Assembly (NCBI GenBank): GCA_965116935.1
Contig: OZ220737.1
Span: forward strand, 2,728,001-2,792,000
DNA length: 64,000 nt
DNA from: VXYL01 sp965116935
GTDB taxonomy: Bacteria > Pseudomonadota > Gammaproteobacteria > Pseudomonadales > Azotimanducaceae
Direction of reading: 5' to 3'
Made by a program: the position numbers and the translations under genes. Position 1 is the first letter of the stretch, and every line of letters begins with the position of its first letter. Shown in pieces: positions 17,022-25,896 of the stretch. The notes under the pieces were generated by a model. The model searched no databases, was not told the origin of the DNA, and was given only the letters and a program-made list of their open reading frames with translations.

Positions 17022-17735
17022 ATGGAGCTGCAGCGTGTTTGTCAAGACATTGTTGGGGAAACGCAAGGTGTTTTGGCGTGTTTGCTCGTCGACTTGGATA
17101 CCGGTCTGACGCTTGCCGAAGCACGTCGCGCCGGCGTGGAACTGGAGGCGGAGTGGCTAGCGCGATCGGCCTGCCTTATTTTTCGTGGGGGGCACATGAG
17201 TCAGTTCGTGTCGGCGTTGTCCCCCCAACGTTCGTTGGCGGAGTACATGAAGGAAGCGCAGATCACGACAGCGAACTCCCGACAGTTTCTTTCCGTGCTG
17301 CCGGTTCGTCCCAACACGGTTCTCGTGCTGGTGACGGAAAAGGCAATGAGCATCGGCCTTGGCTGGATGGCAGTCCATCAGTCCGAGGGCCGGTTCGGCG
17401 CGCCTGCAGACACTCAAGCGCCGTTGGGTCCGGAGGCGGCAAGGGCGACTCGCGTTCGTGCCGGCCAGGCACCGCAGCGTTTGGCCTCCTCGCCGCGGAG
17501 CGAACCTCGTGTGGCGGCCCCCGCGACTTCAGGTGACAACGAGCGTCCCTACGCGCAGAGTGTGGTGGAGGGCCATCGAGATCGTGCCGTGGCACAACAG
17601 GCCGACGCCGTCGCAGATAGGGTAGAAAAGGCAGAGTCTGACAATCGCAAAGAGCCTGCGCGCAAGGAGCCTGCAGAGGTTGGCAAGCGGGTGAACAGGG
17701 TGGGTGCCAGGGCAATCCTCAGGCAGAAGACTTGA
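17022..17735 (+). CDS. Roadblock/LC7-like protein with disordered tail
   Basis: This 237-residue soluble protein starts at an ATG with a good purine-rich site (GAGGAGAGGAG). Residues 1-120 match the Roadblock/LC7 pattern: helix, then V-L-A-C-L-L-V-D-L-D-T-G-L-T-L-A, a long helix, then two strands (F-L-S-V-L-P-V, T-V-L-V-L-V-T-E) and the helix S-I-G-L-G-W-M-A-V-H. The last ~110 residues are polar, Arg/Ala/Glu-rich and probably disordered. Roadblock proteins dimerise and often regulate small GTPases, but no GTPase is visible nearby. A paralog lies at 33893. It sits between the first pseudokinase and the ammonium transporter on the same strand. Confidence 0.6.
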   Translation: MELQRVCQDIVGETQGVLACLLVDLDTGLTLAEARRAGVELEAEWLARSACLIFRGGHMSQFVSALSPQRSLAEYMKEAQITTANSRQFLSVLPVRPNTVLVLVTEKAMSIGLGWMAVHQSEGRFGAPADTQAPLGPEAARATRVRAGQAPQRLASSPRSEPRVAAPATSGDNERPYAQSVVEGHRDRAVAQQADAVADRVEKAESDNRKEPARKEPAEVGKRVNRVGARAILRQKT

Positions 17736-17797
17736 TCGGTCACGGGTTGCCTCAAGGTCTGAAACGCAGAAAAAAACGCCGAATCAGGGGACGGGGA

Positions 17798-19090
17798 ATG
17801 AGTCGAAAACACGGTACGTCAGCGGCACTTCTGGCCATGGGCCTCGCAGTTCCGGCGCTAGGAGCGGAGCCGGTGCCTGGACTCGACAGCGGCAACACCG
17901 GATGGATGCTAACTGCGACGGTGCTCGGCCTAATGATGACGGTACCGGGCATTGCCATGTTCTACGGCGGCATGGTTCGCCGCAAAAACATGCTCTCCAT
18001 TGCCGGCCAGTGCTTTGCGATTTGTTGCGTGGTGTCGGTGATCTGGATATTCGTGGGCTACAGCATTGCGTTCTCGGGCGACAACGAATACGTCGGCAAT
18101 CTCGACATGCTGTTCTTGGCAGACTTGGCCATGGACAGCCTGCACGGTAGTTTCCCCGAGTCTCTCTACGTGGTTTTCCAGCTCGCCTTCGGCGTCGTCG
18201 CGGCGGCACTGATAACCGGGGCGGTTGCCGATCGCATGAAGTTCTCGGCGATGCTCATATTCATAAGCATCTGGTCGCTGGTGGTTTACGCCCCTGTCGT
18301 ACATTGGATCTGGGGCGGCGGCTTCCTGAAGGAGGAAGGCGTGCTCGATTACGCTGGCGGCACTATCGTACACATCAATGCCGGTGTCGCCGGTCTTGTT
18401 GCATGTCTGGTGGTCGGTAAGCGTACCGGCTACGGAGCGGAGAACATGGCGCCGCACAACCCATTATTCAGCGTGATTGGCGTCTCGCTGCTGTGGATTG
18501 GCTGGTTTGGGTTCAGTGCGGGATCGTCTCTCAGCGCCGGCGGCAACGCAGCCTTCGCCATGCTTGTGACGCAAACGGCGGCGGCAGCGGGCGCGCTCAC
18601 TTGGATGTTCTACGAGTGGGCGGTGCTGAAGAAGCCAAGTGTGCTTGGGCTTGTGTCCGGCGCCGTCGCCGGATTGGTGGCAGTAACGCCGGCCGCAGGA
18701 TACGTCTCGCCGATCGGCGGCGTGGCAATTGGCGTCTTCGCCGGGTTCTCGTGCTGTTGGGCCTGTGCTTGGCTCAAGTACACGCTGGGCTATGACGACG
18801 CGCTTGATGTCTTCGGCATTCATGGCATCGGCGGGCTTTTGGGTGCCGTGCTCACGGGAGTTTTCGCCCTCGAAGAGATCGGCAACGCATCTGGGGCGGT
18901 CGAAGGGAATTACTGGCAGGTCTGGGTACAGTTCGAAGGAGTGCTGGCAGTAGCGGCATGGAGCGCCTTGTGTACGCTCGTGATTCTATACGCGCTCAAG
19001 ATGGTGATGGGCTTGCGGGTGACCACCGAGGAGGAGGCCGAAGGCCTCGACTACAGCCAGCATGGCGAGGCAGTCGGCGCAGACTTGTAG
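17798..19090 (+). CDS. amt: Ammonium transporter (Amt family)
   Basis: The 430-residue protein has a cleavable signal (ends ...A-L-G-A) and eleven membrane helices typical of Amt. Family features include the N-T-G-W-M-L start of the first helix, F-Y-G-G-M-V-R-R-K-N after it, and D-Y-A-G-G-T-I-V-H-I-N-A-G-V-A-G with the first pore histidine (~191). The second histidine is in D-V-F-G-I-H-G-I-G-G (~341), so the twin-His site is intact. It conducts ammonium across the inner membrane. No GlnK gene is adjacent, which is unusual. The ATG used follows GGGGACGGGGA; the frame extends upstream but without a better start. Confidence 0.93.
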   Translation: MSRKHGTSAALLAMGLAVPALGAEPVPGLDSGNTGWMLTATVLGLMMTVPGIAMFYGGMVRRKNMLSIAGQCFAICCVVSVIWIFVGYSIAFSGDNEYVGNLDMLFLADLAMDSLHGSFPESLYVVFQLAFGVVAAALITGAVADRMKFSAMLIFISIWSLVVYAPVVHWIWGGGFLKEEGVLDYAGGTIVHINAGVAGLVACLVVGKRTGYGAENMAPHNPLFSVIGVSLLWIGWFGFSAGSSLSAGGNAAFAMLVTQTAAAAGALTWMFYEWAVLKKPSVLGLVSGAVAGLVAVTPAAGYVSPIGGVAIGVFAGFSCCWACAWLKYTLGYDDALDVFGIHGIGGLLGAVLTGVFALEEIGNASGAVEGNYWQVWVQFEGVLAVAAWSALCTLVILYALKMVMGLRVTTEEEAEGLDYSQHGEAVGADL

Positions 19091-19377
19091 CGTAAAGGAG
19101 CGCGGCAAGACCCACCGAAGCACAACGGATGCAGTTGGCGGCGACCTGTCAGGCGTCCACAAGCGGTCGGCGTGGCAGCGTCGGAGACCAATGTCGGACT
19201 CTGGCTTTGGCGCGGGCCATCCGTTCGATGGCAGCATCGGCTATCTTGTCTGCACGCTGTACCTTGTTGGCGGCCACAACGACATGAGCGCGCCGCGCCG
19301 GGTCAAGTCAGTCCCGTTCAATCTCCGAACTGCCGCCAGACCGGTGGCGCTGCTGCGCTGGCTAGTCGGAGGTAACG

Positions 19378-22233
19378 ATGGCGACTAGCGAACAGGCACT
19401 CCCAACGGGATACAGGATCGGCACATACGAAGTCGTGCAGCTCCTCGGCGCCGGCACTTTCGGCAATGTGTACCTGTGCCGGCACCTTGTAGCCAACGAA
19501 CTCGTGGCGGTTCGAGAGTACATGCCCTTCGATACCGCCACGCGCGGTGATGACATGTCCGTGCGGCCGAGTCTGCCGGCTGCGGAGGCCACCTTTCGGG
19601 CCAGCCTATCCGTCTTTCAGGAGCGCGCCCGCCGAATGGCGAGCGTGGATCATCCGAACCTTGTGCGCGTGCGCGAGCAGCTGGAGATTAACGGCACCGC
19701 CTATGTGGTCATGGACTACGCCCAAGGCCGGCGGCTATCGCAGTTGGTGCCGGAGGCCGCCGCCCTCGGGGAAGAGGAACTCGCGGGATATCTGCGACCG
19801 ATAGCCGAGGGCCTCATGGCCATGCACGACGCGGGCGTGGTGCATGGCAGCCTCGGCCTCGATAGCGTCGTGGTAACAGAAGAGGGAGTGCCTCAGCTCC
19901 TCGGGCTTGCCGTTCCCGCCCGTGATGCGTTCGGGACGGTCGCCAAGCCCGGATTCGCGCCCATCGAGCAATATTCCGCCAGCACAGAACTCGCGACCCC
20001 AAGGACCGACGTCTACTCGCTTGGAGCTGTACTGTATCGGTGCGTGACGGGATTGACGCCGCCCGAGGCGCCGATACGCGCCGAGCGGGACACACTCGTT
20101 CCTGCCGTCCGGACACGCGGTCGCAGCAAATACTCCGAGCCCCTGTTGGCGGCGATCGACCGAGCGCTCTCTTTGGACCCCGAAGGAAGGCCGGAACGGA
20201 TCGATGTATTGCGCGACGCCTTGCCGGCTTTGATGCCGCGCGAGGACCTCGCCGGAGCCAACGAGCGACGAGCAGACGCCACGCAAGCCGGAGCGGAGCG
20301 GCAGGCCGCACCTGCATCTACGGCGCGCGCCGCTGCCAGGGGACGGATTGGCGGAACCCCTTCGTCGAAGCCGTCGCGCAAGGTATTGCTGGGCGCGGTG
20401 GCTGCGGTGGTCGTCGTGGCAGTCGGTCTTGTCGCGCTGCTAGGTGGGGGCGATCGTGACGGGCCGGCGGTGGAGCGTGGCGTCGACGAGGCAGCTCCGG
20501 GGGACGCAGGTGCGCCGAGCGAAGTGGCGTCGGAACCGACCGAGACCCCGGTGCCTTCTGCGGAGGAAATGCCTGGGGACACAGCAGTGCCAGATGCGCT
20601 TGGCGACGTTGCGTCGGAAGTCGCGGCGGAGCCGGCGCCCGCGCCCTCGGAGGAACCGCCAGCAGATGTGCAAGCGGTGGTTGCGTCCCTGTCGGTGATC
20701 ACGACTCCGCCTGGTGCAGAGGTGTATCTCGACGGCGTGGCGATGGGAGAGACGCCGCTCGAACTCGACGATCTTGCTGCCGGGTCCCGGCAACTGTCAC
20801 TGCAGCATCCACTCTACGAGACAGTGGAGCTTGCCATCCCTCTTGAGGCTGGCGCGTCGGAGCGGTTCGAGCGGGAGCTGACCCGCGCCACGGGCACACT
20901 GGAACTTGCTGTGTCACCGGAGAGCGCTTGGGTGGAGCGTGATGGACAACGGCTTGCGGAAGGCATGCCGGCGACGCTGACAGATCTGCCGTCCGGGCCC
21001 GTGACGCTGACGGTCGGTGCGCCCGGCCACGAAGCCATCGAGGTGGCCGCGAACGTGCCCAAGGGCGGCGCCGAGTCGCTCGTCCTGACGCTCGACCCCG
21101 TGGCTGGGATGTTGACCCTTTCCTTGGTTCCCACCGACGCAGAGGTTGAGTTCTTGGACGCCGACGATACCTACGCGCCCGGCATGTCCCTTGCGGTGGG
21201 GGCGCATCGACTTGCCGTGTCGCGGCAGGGCTATGCGCCAACCACGCGCACTGTGGAGATTCTTGGCGCCACCGAGTACGAGGTGGTGCTCGAACCCCTG
21301 CCGCACCCATTCACCCTCGTCGCGAGTCCTCCGAACGCATCGATAGTGTTCCAAGGCAGCGACATGATCTATGCACCCGGCATGGAGCTAGTGCCAGGGG
21401 AGTATGAACTTGAAGTGCTGCTGCTCGGCTACGAGCCGTGGTCCGGCACGGTAAGCCACGGCATCGGACCCACGACTCATGCAGTGTCACTGACGTTTGC
21501 ATCGCACGAGTACACCGACGAGTTGACTTCGGGCGGTGCCGGACCGCTGATGGCGGTCGTGCCTGCCGGCAGTTTTGTCATGGGCTGCTCGGCGCTTGCC
21601 GATTGTCCGGACTCCGAACTGCCCGTTCGCGACGTGCGCATCGAGAACCCGTTCGCGATGTCCCGCTTTGAGATCACCTTTGAGGATTTCGACCGCTTCG
21701 TTGCGGCAGCCGGCCGAGCGCGGCCGGATGATCAAGGCTGGGGCCGTGCCCGCCGGCCCGTAATCGGTGTCTCCTGGGGCGATGCCATTGCCTATGTCGA
21801 ATGGCTTTCCGCAGAGACGGGCCGGCGCTACCGCCTGCCAAGCGAAGCCGAATGGGAATACGCCGCACGCGCTGGCAGCGACACAGCGTATGCCTTCGGC
21901 GAGACGATCGGAGGCAATGCCAACTGCGACGACTGCGCAGCGCGCACGGAAGCGCGCACCGTTCCCGTGGGCCGGTATCGCGCCAATGCGTGGGGACTGC
22001 ATGACATGCACGGAAATGTGTGGGAGTGGACGCAAGACTGTTCGGCGGTTTCCTACGAGGGGGCGCCAACGGATGGTTCGGCAGCACTGGGCGGGGACTG
22101 CTCGCGGCGGATACTGCGGGGTGGTTCGTGGTTCAACACATCGGACTTCGCACGCTCCGCCGCTCGTCTCAGTGGTTCTGCCGCGGTGCGCGGCAACATC
22201 GCGGGATTCCGTGTCGTTGCAGACATTGAATAA
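19378..22233 (+). CDS. Transmembrane pseudokinase with PEGA repeats and FGE-sulfatase-like domain (long form)
   Basis: The 951-residue paralog of the protein at 14955 starts at an ATG behind GGAGG. The kinase-like part (~15-290) keeps a clean glycine loop, G-A-G-T-F-G-N-V-Y (24-32), but VAIK lysine is Arg (V-A-V-R-E-Y), HRD is H-G-S-L-G-L-D (~156), and DFG is L-L-G-L-A. A disordered linker and a membrane helix (~338-358) follow. Then come an acidic Pro-rich stretch and about three to four PEGA-type beta domains (438-715; P-P-G-A-E-V-Y-L-D-G, A-P-G-M, G-Y-x-P). Last is an FGE-like domain (722-951; S-R-F-E-I-T-F-E-D-F, L-P-S-E-A-E-W-E-Y-A-A-R-A-G, D-M-H-G-N-V-W-E-W, R-G-G-S-W-F-N, A-G-F-R-V-V). 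The FGE cysteine pair is missing, but extra cysteines (M-G-C-...-D-C, N-C-D-D-C) suggest disulfides. Probably a sensor or scaffold with a periplasmic lectin-like head. Confidence 0.82.
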   Translation: MATSEQALPTGYRIGTYEVVQLLGAGTFGNVYLCRHLVANELVAVREYMPFDTATRGDDMSVRPSLPAAEATFRASLSVFQERARRMASVDHPNLVRVREQLEINGTAYVVMDYAQGRRLSQLVPEAAALGEEELAGYLRPIAEGLMAMHDAGVVHGSLGLDSVVVTEEGVPQLLGLAVPARDAFGTVAKPGFAPIEQYSASTELATPRTDVYSLGAVLYRCVTGLTPPEAPIRAERDTLVPAVRTRGRSKYSEPLLAAIDRALSLDPEGRPERIDVLRDALPALMPREDLAGANERRADATQAGAERQAAPASTARAAARGRIGGTPSSKPSRKVLLGAVAAVVVVAVGLVALLGGGDRDGPAVERGVDEAAPGDAGAPSEVASEPTETPVPSAEEMPGDTAVPDALGDVASEVAAEPAPAPSEEPPADVQAVVASLSVITTPPGAEVYLDGVAMGETPLELDDLAAGSRQLSLQHPLYETVELAIPLEAGASERFERELTRATGTLELAVSPESAWVERDGQRLAEGMPATLTDLPSGPVTLTVGAPGHEAIEVAANVPKGGAESLVLTLDPVAGMLTLSLVPTDAEVEFLDADDTYAPGMSLAVGAHRLAVSRQGYAPTTRTVEILGATEYEVVLEPLPHPFTLVASPPNASIVFQGSDMIYAPGMELVPGEYELEVLLLGYEPWSGTVSHGIGPTTHAVSLTFASHEYTDELTSGGAGPLMAVVPAGSFVMGCSALADCPDSELPVRDVRIENPFAMSRFEITFEDFDRFVAAAGRARPDDQGWGRARRPVIGVSWGDAIAYVEWLSAETGRRYRLPSEAEWEYAARAGSDTAYAFGETIGGNANCDDCAARTEARTVPVGRYRANAWGLHDMHGNVWEWTQDCSAVSYEGAPTDGSAALGGDCSRRILRGGSWFNTSDFARSAARLSGSAAVRGNIAGFRVVADIE

Positions 22234-22403
22234 GGGGCTCAACCAGGGTGTTGGGGTGCGAGCAGGGGCCGGCTCGCGGGGAGGAGGCTGGTATCAGCTT
22301 CCGGCTCTTGGCCCCCCTTCGCTTTCGGCGAGGAGCGTGCGTGGGGTCCTATAGCGAGGAGACTCGCCCTCCCTCCGGCGCCCGTTGCTGCCATTAGCGC
22401 TAG

Positions 22404-22664
22404 TGTCGTGTCACGCGTCTTTTGGCGCATCAGCGTTCGCCCCTTGGTTCGTGGCAAGGCGCGTCCCGCCGGCAATGGGTGGCCCCTTGGCAAGGGGCGC
22501 AACGCCGCCACGGGGCAAGGGGCGAGCGCCCTTCGGGAGCGCCTGCAGCGCGCCCGCGCGTCGTTGCAGCCCTTGGCAATGCGGCGAGGCATTCCCTGCG
22601 GGACTGCGCCTCGCGCCGACGCGCTGCAGGCGCTCTGATGCGTCAAAAGACGCGTGACACGACA
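22404..22664. mobile_element. MITE-like element, family B, with CTAG flanks
   Basis: A 261-bp element begins TGTCGTGTCACGCGTC and ends with the reverse complement. Counting the CTAG flanks at 22400-22403 and 22665-22668, the two ends match over 34 bp with one mismatch (22425 versus 22644). CTAG is palindromic, so it may be a 4-bp target duplication or simply the outermost part of the inverted repeat. The interior is rich in CCCTTGGCAAGGGG-type palindromes and encodes nothing convincing. It is unrelated in sequence to the family A elements. Confidence 0.7.
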
Positions 22665-22904
22665 CTAGTGGGAGCCTGCGCCGTCGAAGAGCATTTGAGT
22701 CGGAGGAGTGAGCGAGCCTCCTCTCGCAGTTTCGCGTAGCGGAAATCTGCCAGAGCGCGCCCTAACGGGCGCGCTTGCGCTCACCACTGGTAGGAGCCAA
22801 CGCAGTTTCTTTACGGCGCAGACTCCCCGCAGACTGTCGCTTGCAGCCTTGGATTCGTGCCATGCGCGCAGTACAGTCCTGCGACAGATCAATGAGGCGC
22901 CGCT
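22665..22904. other. Intergenic spacer before the GPP34 gene
   Basis: No gene was seen here. A hairpin at 22754-22775 (AGCGCGCCC, loop TAAC, GGGCGCGCT) has no T-run after it and is therefore a weak terminator candidate. The stretch 22234-22403 on the other side of the element likewise holds only a GC-rich spacer with a GGAGACTCGCCCTCCCTCC word. Confidence 0.3.
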
Positions 22905-23525
22905 GTGCAATTGCGTTTTGCCGAAGAGCTGCTGCTGCTCCTGCTCGAAGATGACGCGGGCCAGTTTGAGTCCACCAATGCAGACATGCTGCACCTTGCG
23001 CTTGCGGGCGCGGTGCTCATGGATCTCGAGCTGGAGTCTCGGATCGACACCGATCTCGAGCGCCTCTCGCTGGTCGATGCGACACCAACCGGTGACGACT
23101 TGCTCGACCCCGCACTGGCGGAAATCGCCAGCGAGACCAGGCAACGCGACATTCCGCACTGGCTCAACGCCCTCGCGGTGCGGGGGGACGAACTCCACGA
23201 TCGAGCCGTGGCGCGGTTGATCGAACGCGGCCACCTTCTCCGCCAGGGAGGACGCTTTCGCCGTGGACCGCAATCCCGTCCACGCCTGATCGTCGACGTC
23301 ACCGTCACTAGGCGAATCCGAGCCCAAATCACGAGTCTGCTGCTGAGCGACGAGCTGCCTGATCCGCGCGACATCGTCGTCATCTGCCTGTGCGACATCT
23401 GCGGCCTGTTCGAAAACCTGTTGCTGCCGGGAGAACTCGACGGGCTTCTTCCCCGAATACGCCGGCTTGGCAAGCTGGACCTGATAGCCCAGGCAGTTGC
23501 TGAACTCGCCAAGGTGCCGCGTTGA
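22905..23525 (+). CDS. GPP34-family (GOLPH3-like) protein
   Basis: The 206-residue protein starts at a GTG with GAGG about 8 bases upstream. It matches the GPP34 fold: L-R-F-A-E-E-L-L-L-L-L-L-E-D-D-A-G at the start, then L-H-L-A-L-A-G-A-V-L-M-D-L-E-L-E, L-D-P-A-L-A-E-I-A, W-L-N-A-L-A, and L-I-E-R-G-H-L-L-R-Q, ending in a helical tail with I-C-D-I-C-G-L-F. The eukaryotic homologue binds PI4P on Golgi membranes. Bacterial members are helical, peripheral-membrane-like proteins of unknown role. It is followed within ~45 bp by an integral membrane protein on the same strand, so a shared membrane-linked function is likely. Confidence 0.82.
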   Translation: MQLRFAEELLLLLLEDDAGQFESTNADMLHLALAGAVLMDLELESRIDTDLERLSLVDATPTGDDLLDPALAEIASETRQRDIPHWLNALAVRGDELHDRAVARLIERGHLLRQGGRFRRGPQSRPRLIVDVTVTRRIRAQITSLLLSDELPDPRDIVVICLCDICGLFENLLLPGELDGLLPRIRRLGKLDLIAQAVAELAKVPR

Positions 23526-23568
23526 CGGACGCGGCGCTGAGGGCCGTGCAAGGCCAAGGGACAGTGAA

Positions 23569-25890
23569 GTGAGGTCGAGTCGCCACACTGACGGCGCAGC
23601 CGACAGGATTGTCCGTAGAGTCGCACGCAGCGAGGCTCCCGTGGCTGCCATTTTCGTCCTCTCGGGATTCGCCGCGCTTGTGTACCAAGTGGCTTGGCAG
23701 CGCGCACTCTTCACGATCTACGGCGTCGATGTCGAATCGGTGACGGTGGTGGTGACCGCGTTCATGCTGGGCCTTGGACTCGGAAGCCTGGCAGGCGGCC
23801 GCGTTGCGGACCGACAGCGGCTCGACCACCTTGGATGCTTCGCCGCGATCGAGGCACTGGTCTGCGCCTATGGCCTCGGGTCGCTCGCGCTATTCACTTG
23901 GGTGGGCGGGTTGACAGGGCCGGGCGGCGCTGGCGGCGTGTTTGCCGCAACGTTTGCTCTGGTGCTGGTGCCCACGGCACTCATGGGCGCCACCCTCCCG
24001 CTTCTAGCTGCACACGCGGCCCGGAACTCCGGCAATGTCGGGCACTCCCTGGCGGTGTTCTACTTCGCGAACACCATCGGCGGCGCTGTGGCGGCCATCG
24101 CGACCGCCATCTTCCTGCTGCGCTACATCGGGCTCCAATCCAGCGTAGTGGTGGCCGCGGCGCTCAACTTCGCGGTAATGGCACTCGCTGTGTCGGCCCG
24201 TCGCCTTTCGCGGTTCCAGCGGCGAAAGGCGATGGCTCGTAGCCACAGTCGCGAGCGAGTGCAAGCAGTTCGCGCAAGCGACCTGCCGACGCGCACGCTA
24301 GGGCGCGCACGCGCACCGGCTTCGAGCCTGATATCGCGCCCCATCGCGACTGCGGCCCTTTGTTCCGCCACGGTAGGGTTCGTGTCGCTGTCCTGGGAAA
24401 TACTCTGGTACCGCGTCTATTCCTTCGCGACCGGCGGCACGATCTCGGTATTCGGCCTGTTTCTCGGCATCTATCTTGCCGGCATGGCGGTCGGTGCCTT
24501 CCTCGCGCGCCACGCCTGCGGGGCGCTCCATCCGAAGGCGTTAGACAAGATCGCCCGAGGAGCGGCGCTCGCGGCACTCGTCGGGGGCGTCGTCGGCTAT
24601 TTTCACAGTCCCCTTGTGGGGCTTGCGAGTCAATACGCTTGGTCGGTCGCGCCCATGGTGGTTGCTGGTGTTTCGGCGGGGCTGTATGGAGCGGTTCTGC
24701 CGCTGCTCGCGCACTACGCCGTGCCGCCCGACGACCGTGCCGGGCGGGGCATCTCGTACGTGTATCTCGCGAACATCCTCGGCTCTGCGCTGGGCTCTGC
24801 ACTGACCGGTTTTCTGTTTCTCGAAGTGCTGGGCACGGCGACGACTTCGGTGCTGCTGTTGGCCGTCTCGGCGGCGTTGGCAGTGGCGTTGCGCTATGGC
24901 ATTGGCACGCGGCCGGCCCGTCGCCAGGCGGCATTCGCCGCCATCGCCTTGCTCGCGTTCGCCTGTCTGGCTGCGACCTCGGGCCCACTTTACGACACAC
25001 TGTACGAGCGGCTCCTGTGGAAGACGCCCGATGCCGAGGAACATCCCTTCCGGGATCTGGTCGAAACTCGCGCCGGGGTGGTCGCCATCACGGCCAAGGG
25101 CACGGTGTACGGCGGGGGCGTGTACGACGGCCGCCTCAACATCAGCCTCGATACCGACACGAACATGATCTATCGCGCCTATGCGCTCGCTGGCCTACAC
25201 CCAGGGCCACGGCGTGTGGCAATGCTTGGTCTGGGCTCCGGTTCGTGGGCCCAAGTTGTCGCGCACCTGCCGTCCGTCGAGGAACTGGTCATCGTCGAGA
25301 TCAACCACGGCTACGTAGACTTGCTGCGCCGCCACGAGTTGGTTCGTGGTTTGCTCACCAATCCGGCAGTGACCATCGTCATCGATGACGGTCGTCGCTG
25401 GCTTGAGACGGTGCGGGGCGAGCGCTATGACCTGATCGTTGTCAACACTAGCTTCCATTGGCGTGCAAATGCCACGCATTTGCTGTCGGCGGAATACTTC
25501 GCGCTGGTCACCGAACGGCTGGCGCTGGGTGGTGTGCTGTACTTCAACACGACACATTCGGACGAGGCGATGCGCACCGCCTGCACTGCCTTCGCCTCGG
25601 GCCTCCGCCTTGGCTCCTTCGTGGCGGTCGGCAATGGCGACGTTCAACTGGACTTGAACGCCTATGAGACGGCCGTGCGCAGCCTTTCCGTGGAGGGCCG
25701 TCCGGCAACCGCGGACGCGGACGAGTGGATTGCGGGCCGGCTGCCGCACTGGCTATCCGCCGAGAACTATGAGTCCTGCGCCCAGATACTTGCGCGGACG
25801 GTAGGCAAGACGCTCGTCACCGACGACAACCTCGCCACCGAGGCTGCGGTGCCGTGGTACGCGACATACCGCACGGGCCCACCGGAATAG
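23569..25890 (+). CDS. Polytopic membrane protein fused to a spermidine-synthase-like domain
   Basis: The product has about 773 residues from the GTG used; a second GTG at 23641 with GAGG upstream would remove 24. The N-terminal ~480 residues hold about 12-14 membrane helices, starting F-V-L-S-G-F-A-A-L-V-Y-Q-V-A-W-Q-R, the hallmark of this family. The C-terminal ~290 residues form a Rossmann methyltransferase fold as in spermidine synthases: A-M-L-G-L-G-S-G-S binding loop, an acidic residue in I-V-E-I-N, I-D-D-G-R-R-W-L, then Y-D-L-I-V-V-N. The usual catalytic D-x-x-D of polyamine synthases is replaced (N-T-S-F-H), so polyamine synthesis is doubtful. These fused proteins are widespread but functionally unassigned. 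It may form a short operon with the GPP34 gene and the OpgB-like gene. Confidence 0.78.
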   Translation: MRSSRHTDGAADRIVRRVARSEAPVAAIFVLSGFAALVYQVAWQRALFTIYGVDVESVTVVVTAFMLGLGLGSLAGGRVADRQRLDHLGCFAAIEALVCAYGLGSLALFTWVGGLTGPGGAGGVFAATFALVLVPTALMGATLPLLAAHAARNSGNVGHSLAVFYFANTIGGAVAAIATAIFLLRYIGLQSSVVVAAALNFAVMALAVSARRLSRFQRRKAMARSHSRERVQAVRASDLPTRTLGRARAPASSLISRPIATAALCSATVGFVSLSWEILWYRVYSFATGGTISVFGLFLGIYLAGMAVGAFLARHACGALHPKALDKIARGAALAALVGGVVGYFHSPLVGLASQYAWSVAPMVVAGVSAGLYGAVLPLLAHYAVPPDDRAGRGISYVYLANILGSALGSALTGFLFLEVLGTATTSVLLLAVSAALAVALRYGIGTRPARRQAAFAAIALLAFACLAATSGPLYDTLYERLLWKTPDAEEHPFRDLVETRAGVVAITAKGTVYGGGVYDGRLNISLDTDTNMIYRAYALAGLHPGPRRVAMLGLGSGSWAQVVAHLPSVEELVIVEINHGYVDLLRRHELVRGLLTNPAVTIVIDDGRRWLETVRGERYDLIVVNTSFHWRANATHLLSAEYFALVTERLALGGVLYFNTTHSDEAMRTACTAFASGLRLGSFVAVGNGDVQLDLNAYETAVRSLSVEGRPATADADEWIAGRLPHWLSAENYESCAQILARTVGKTLVTDDNLATEAAVPWYATYRTGPPE

Positions 25891-25896
25891 CAGCCG

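Noticed and set aside
14955..22233. Target proteins of a diversity-generating retroelement (FGE/C-type-lectin domains)
   Set aside because: No reverse transcriptase and no template/variable repeat pair with adenine-specific changes was found in the window.
22665..23714. 349-codon minus-strand frame
   Set aside because: It is opposite to the GPP34 gene, whose helical motifs and start site are clear.
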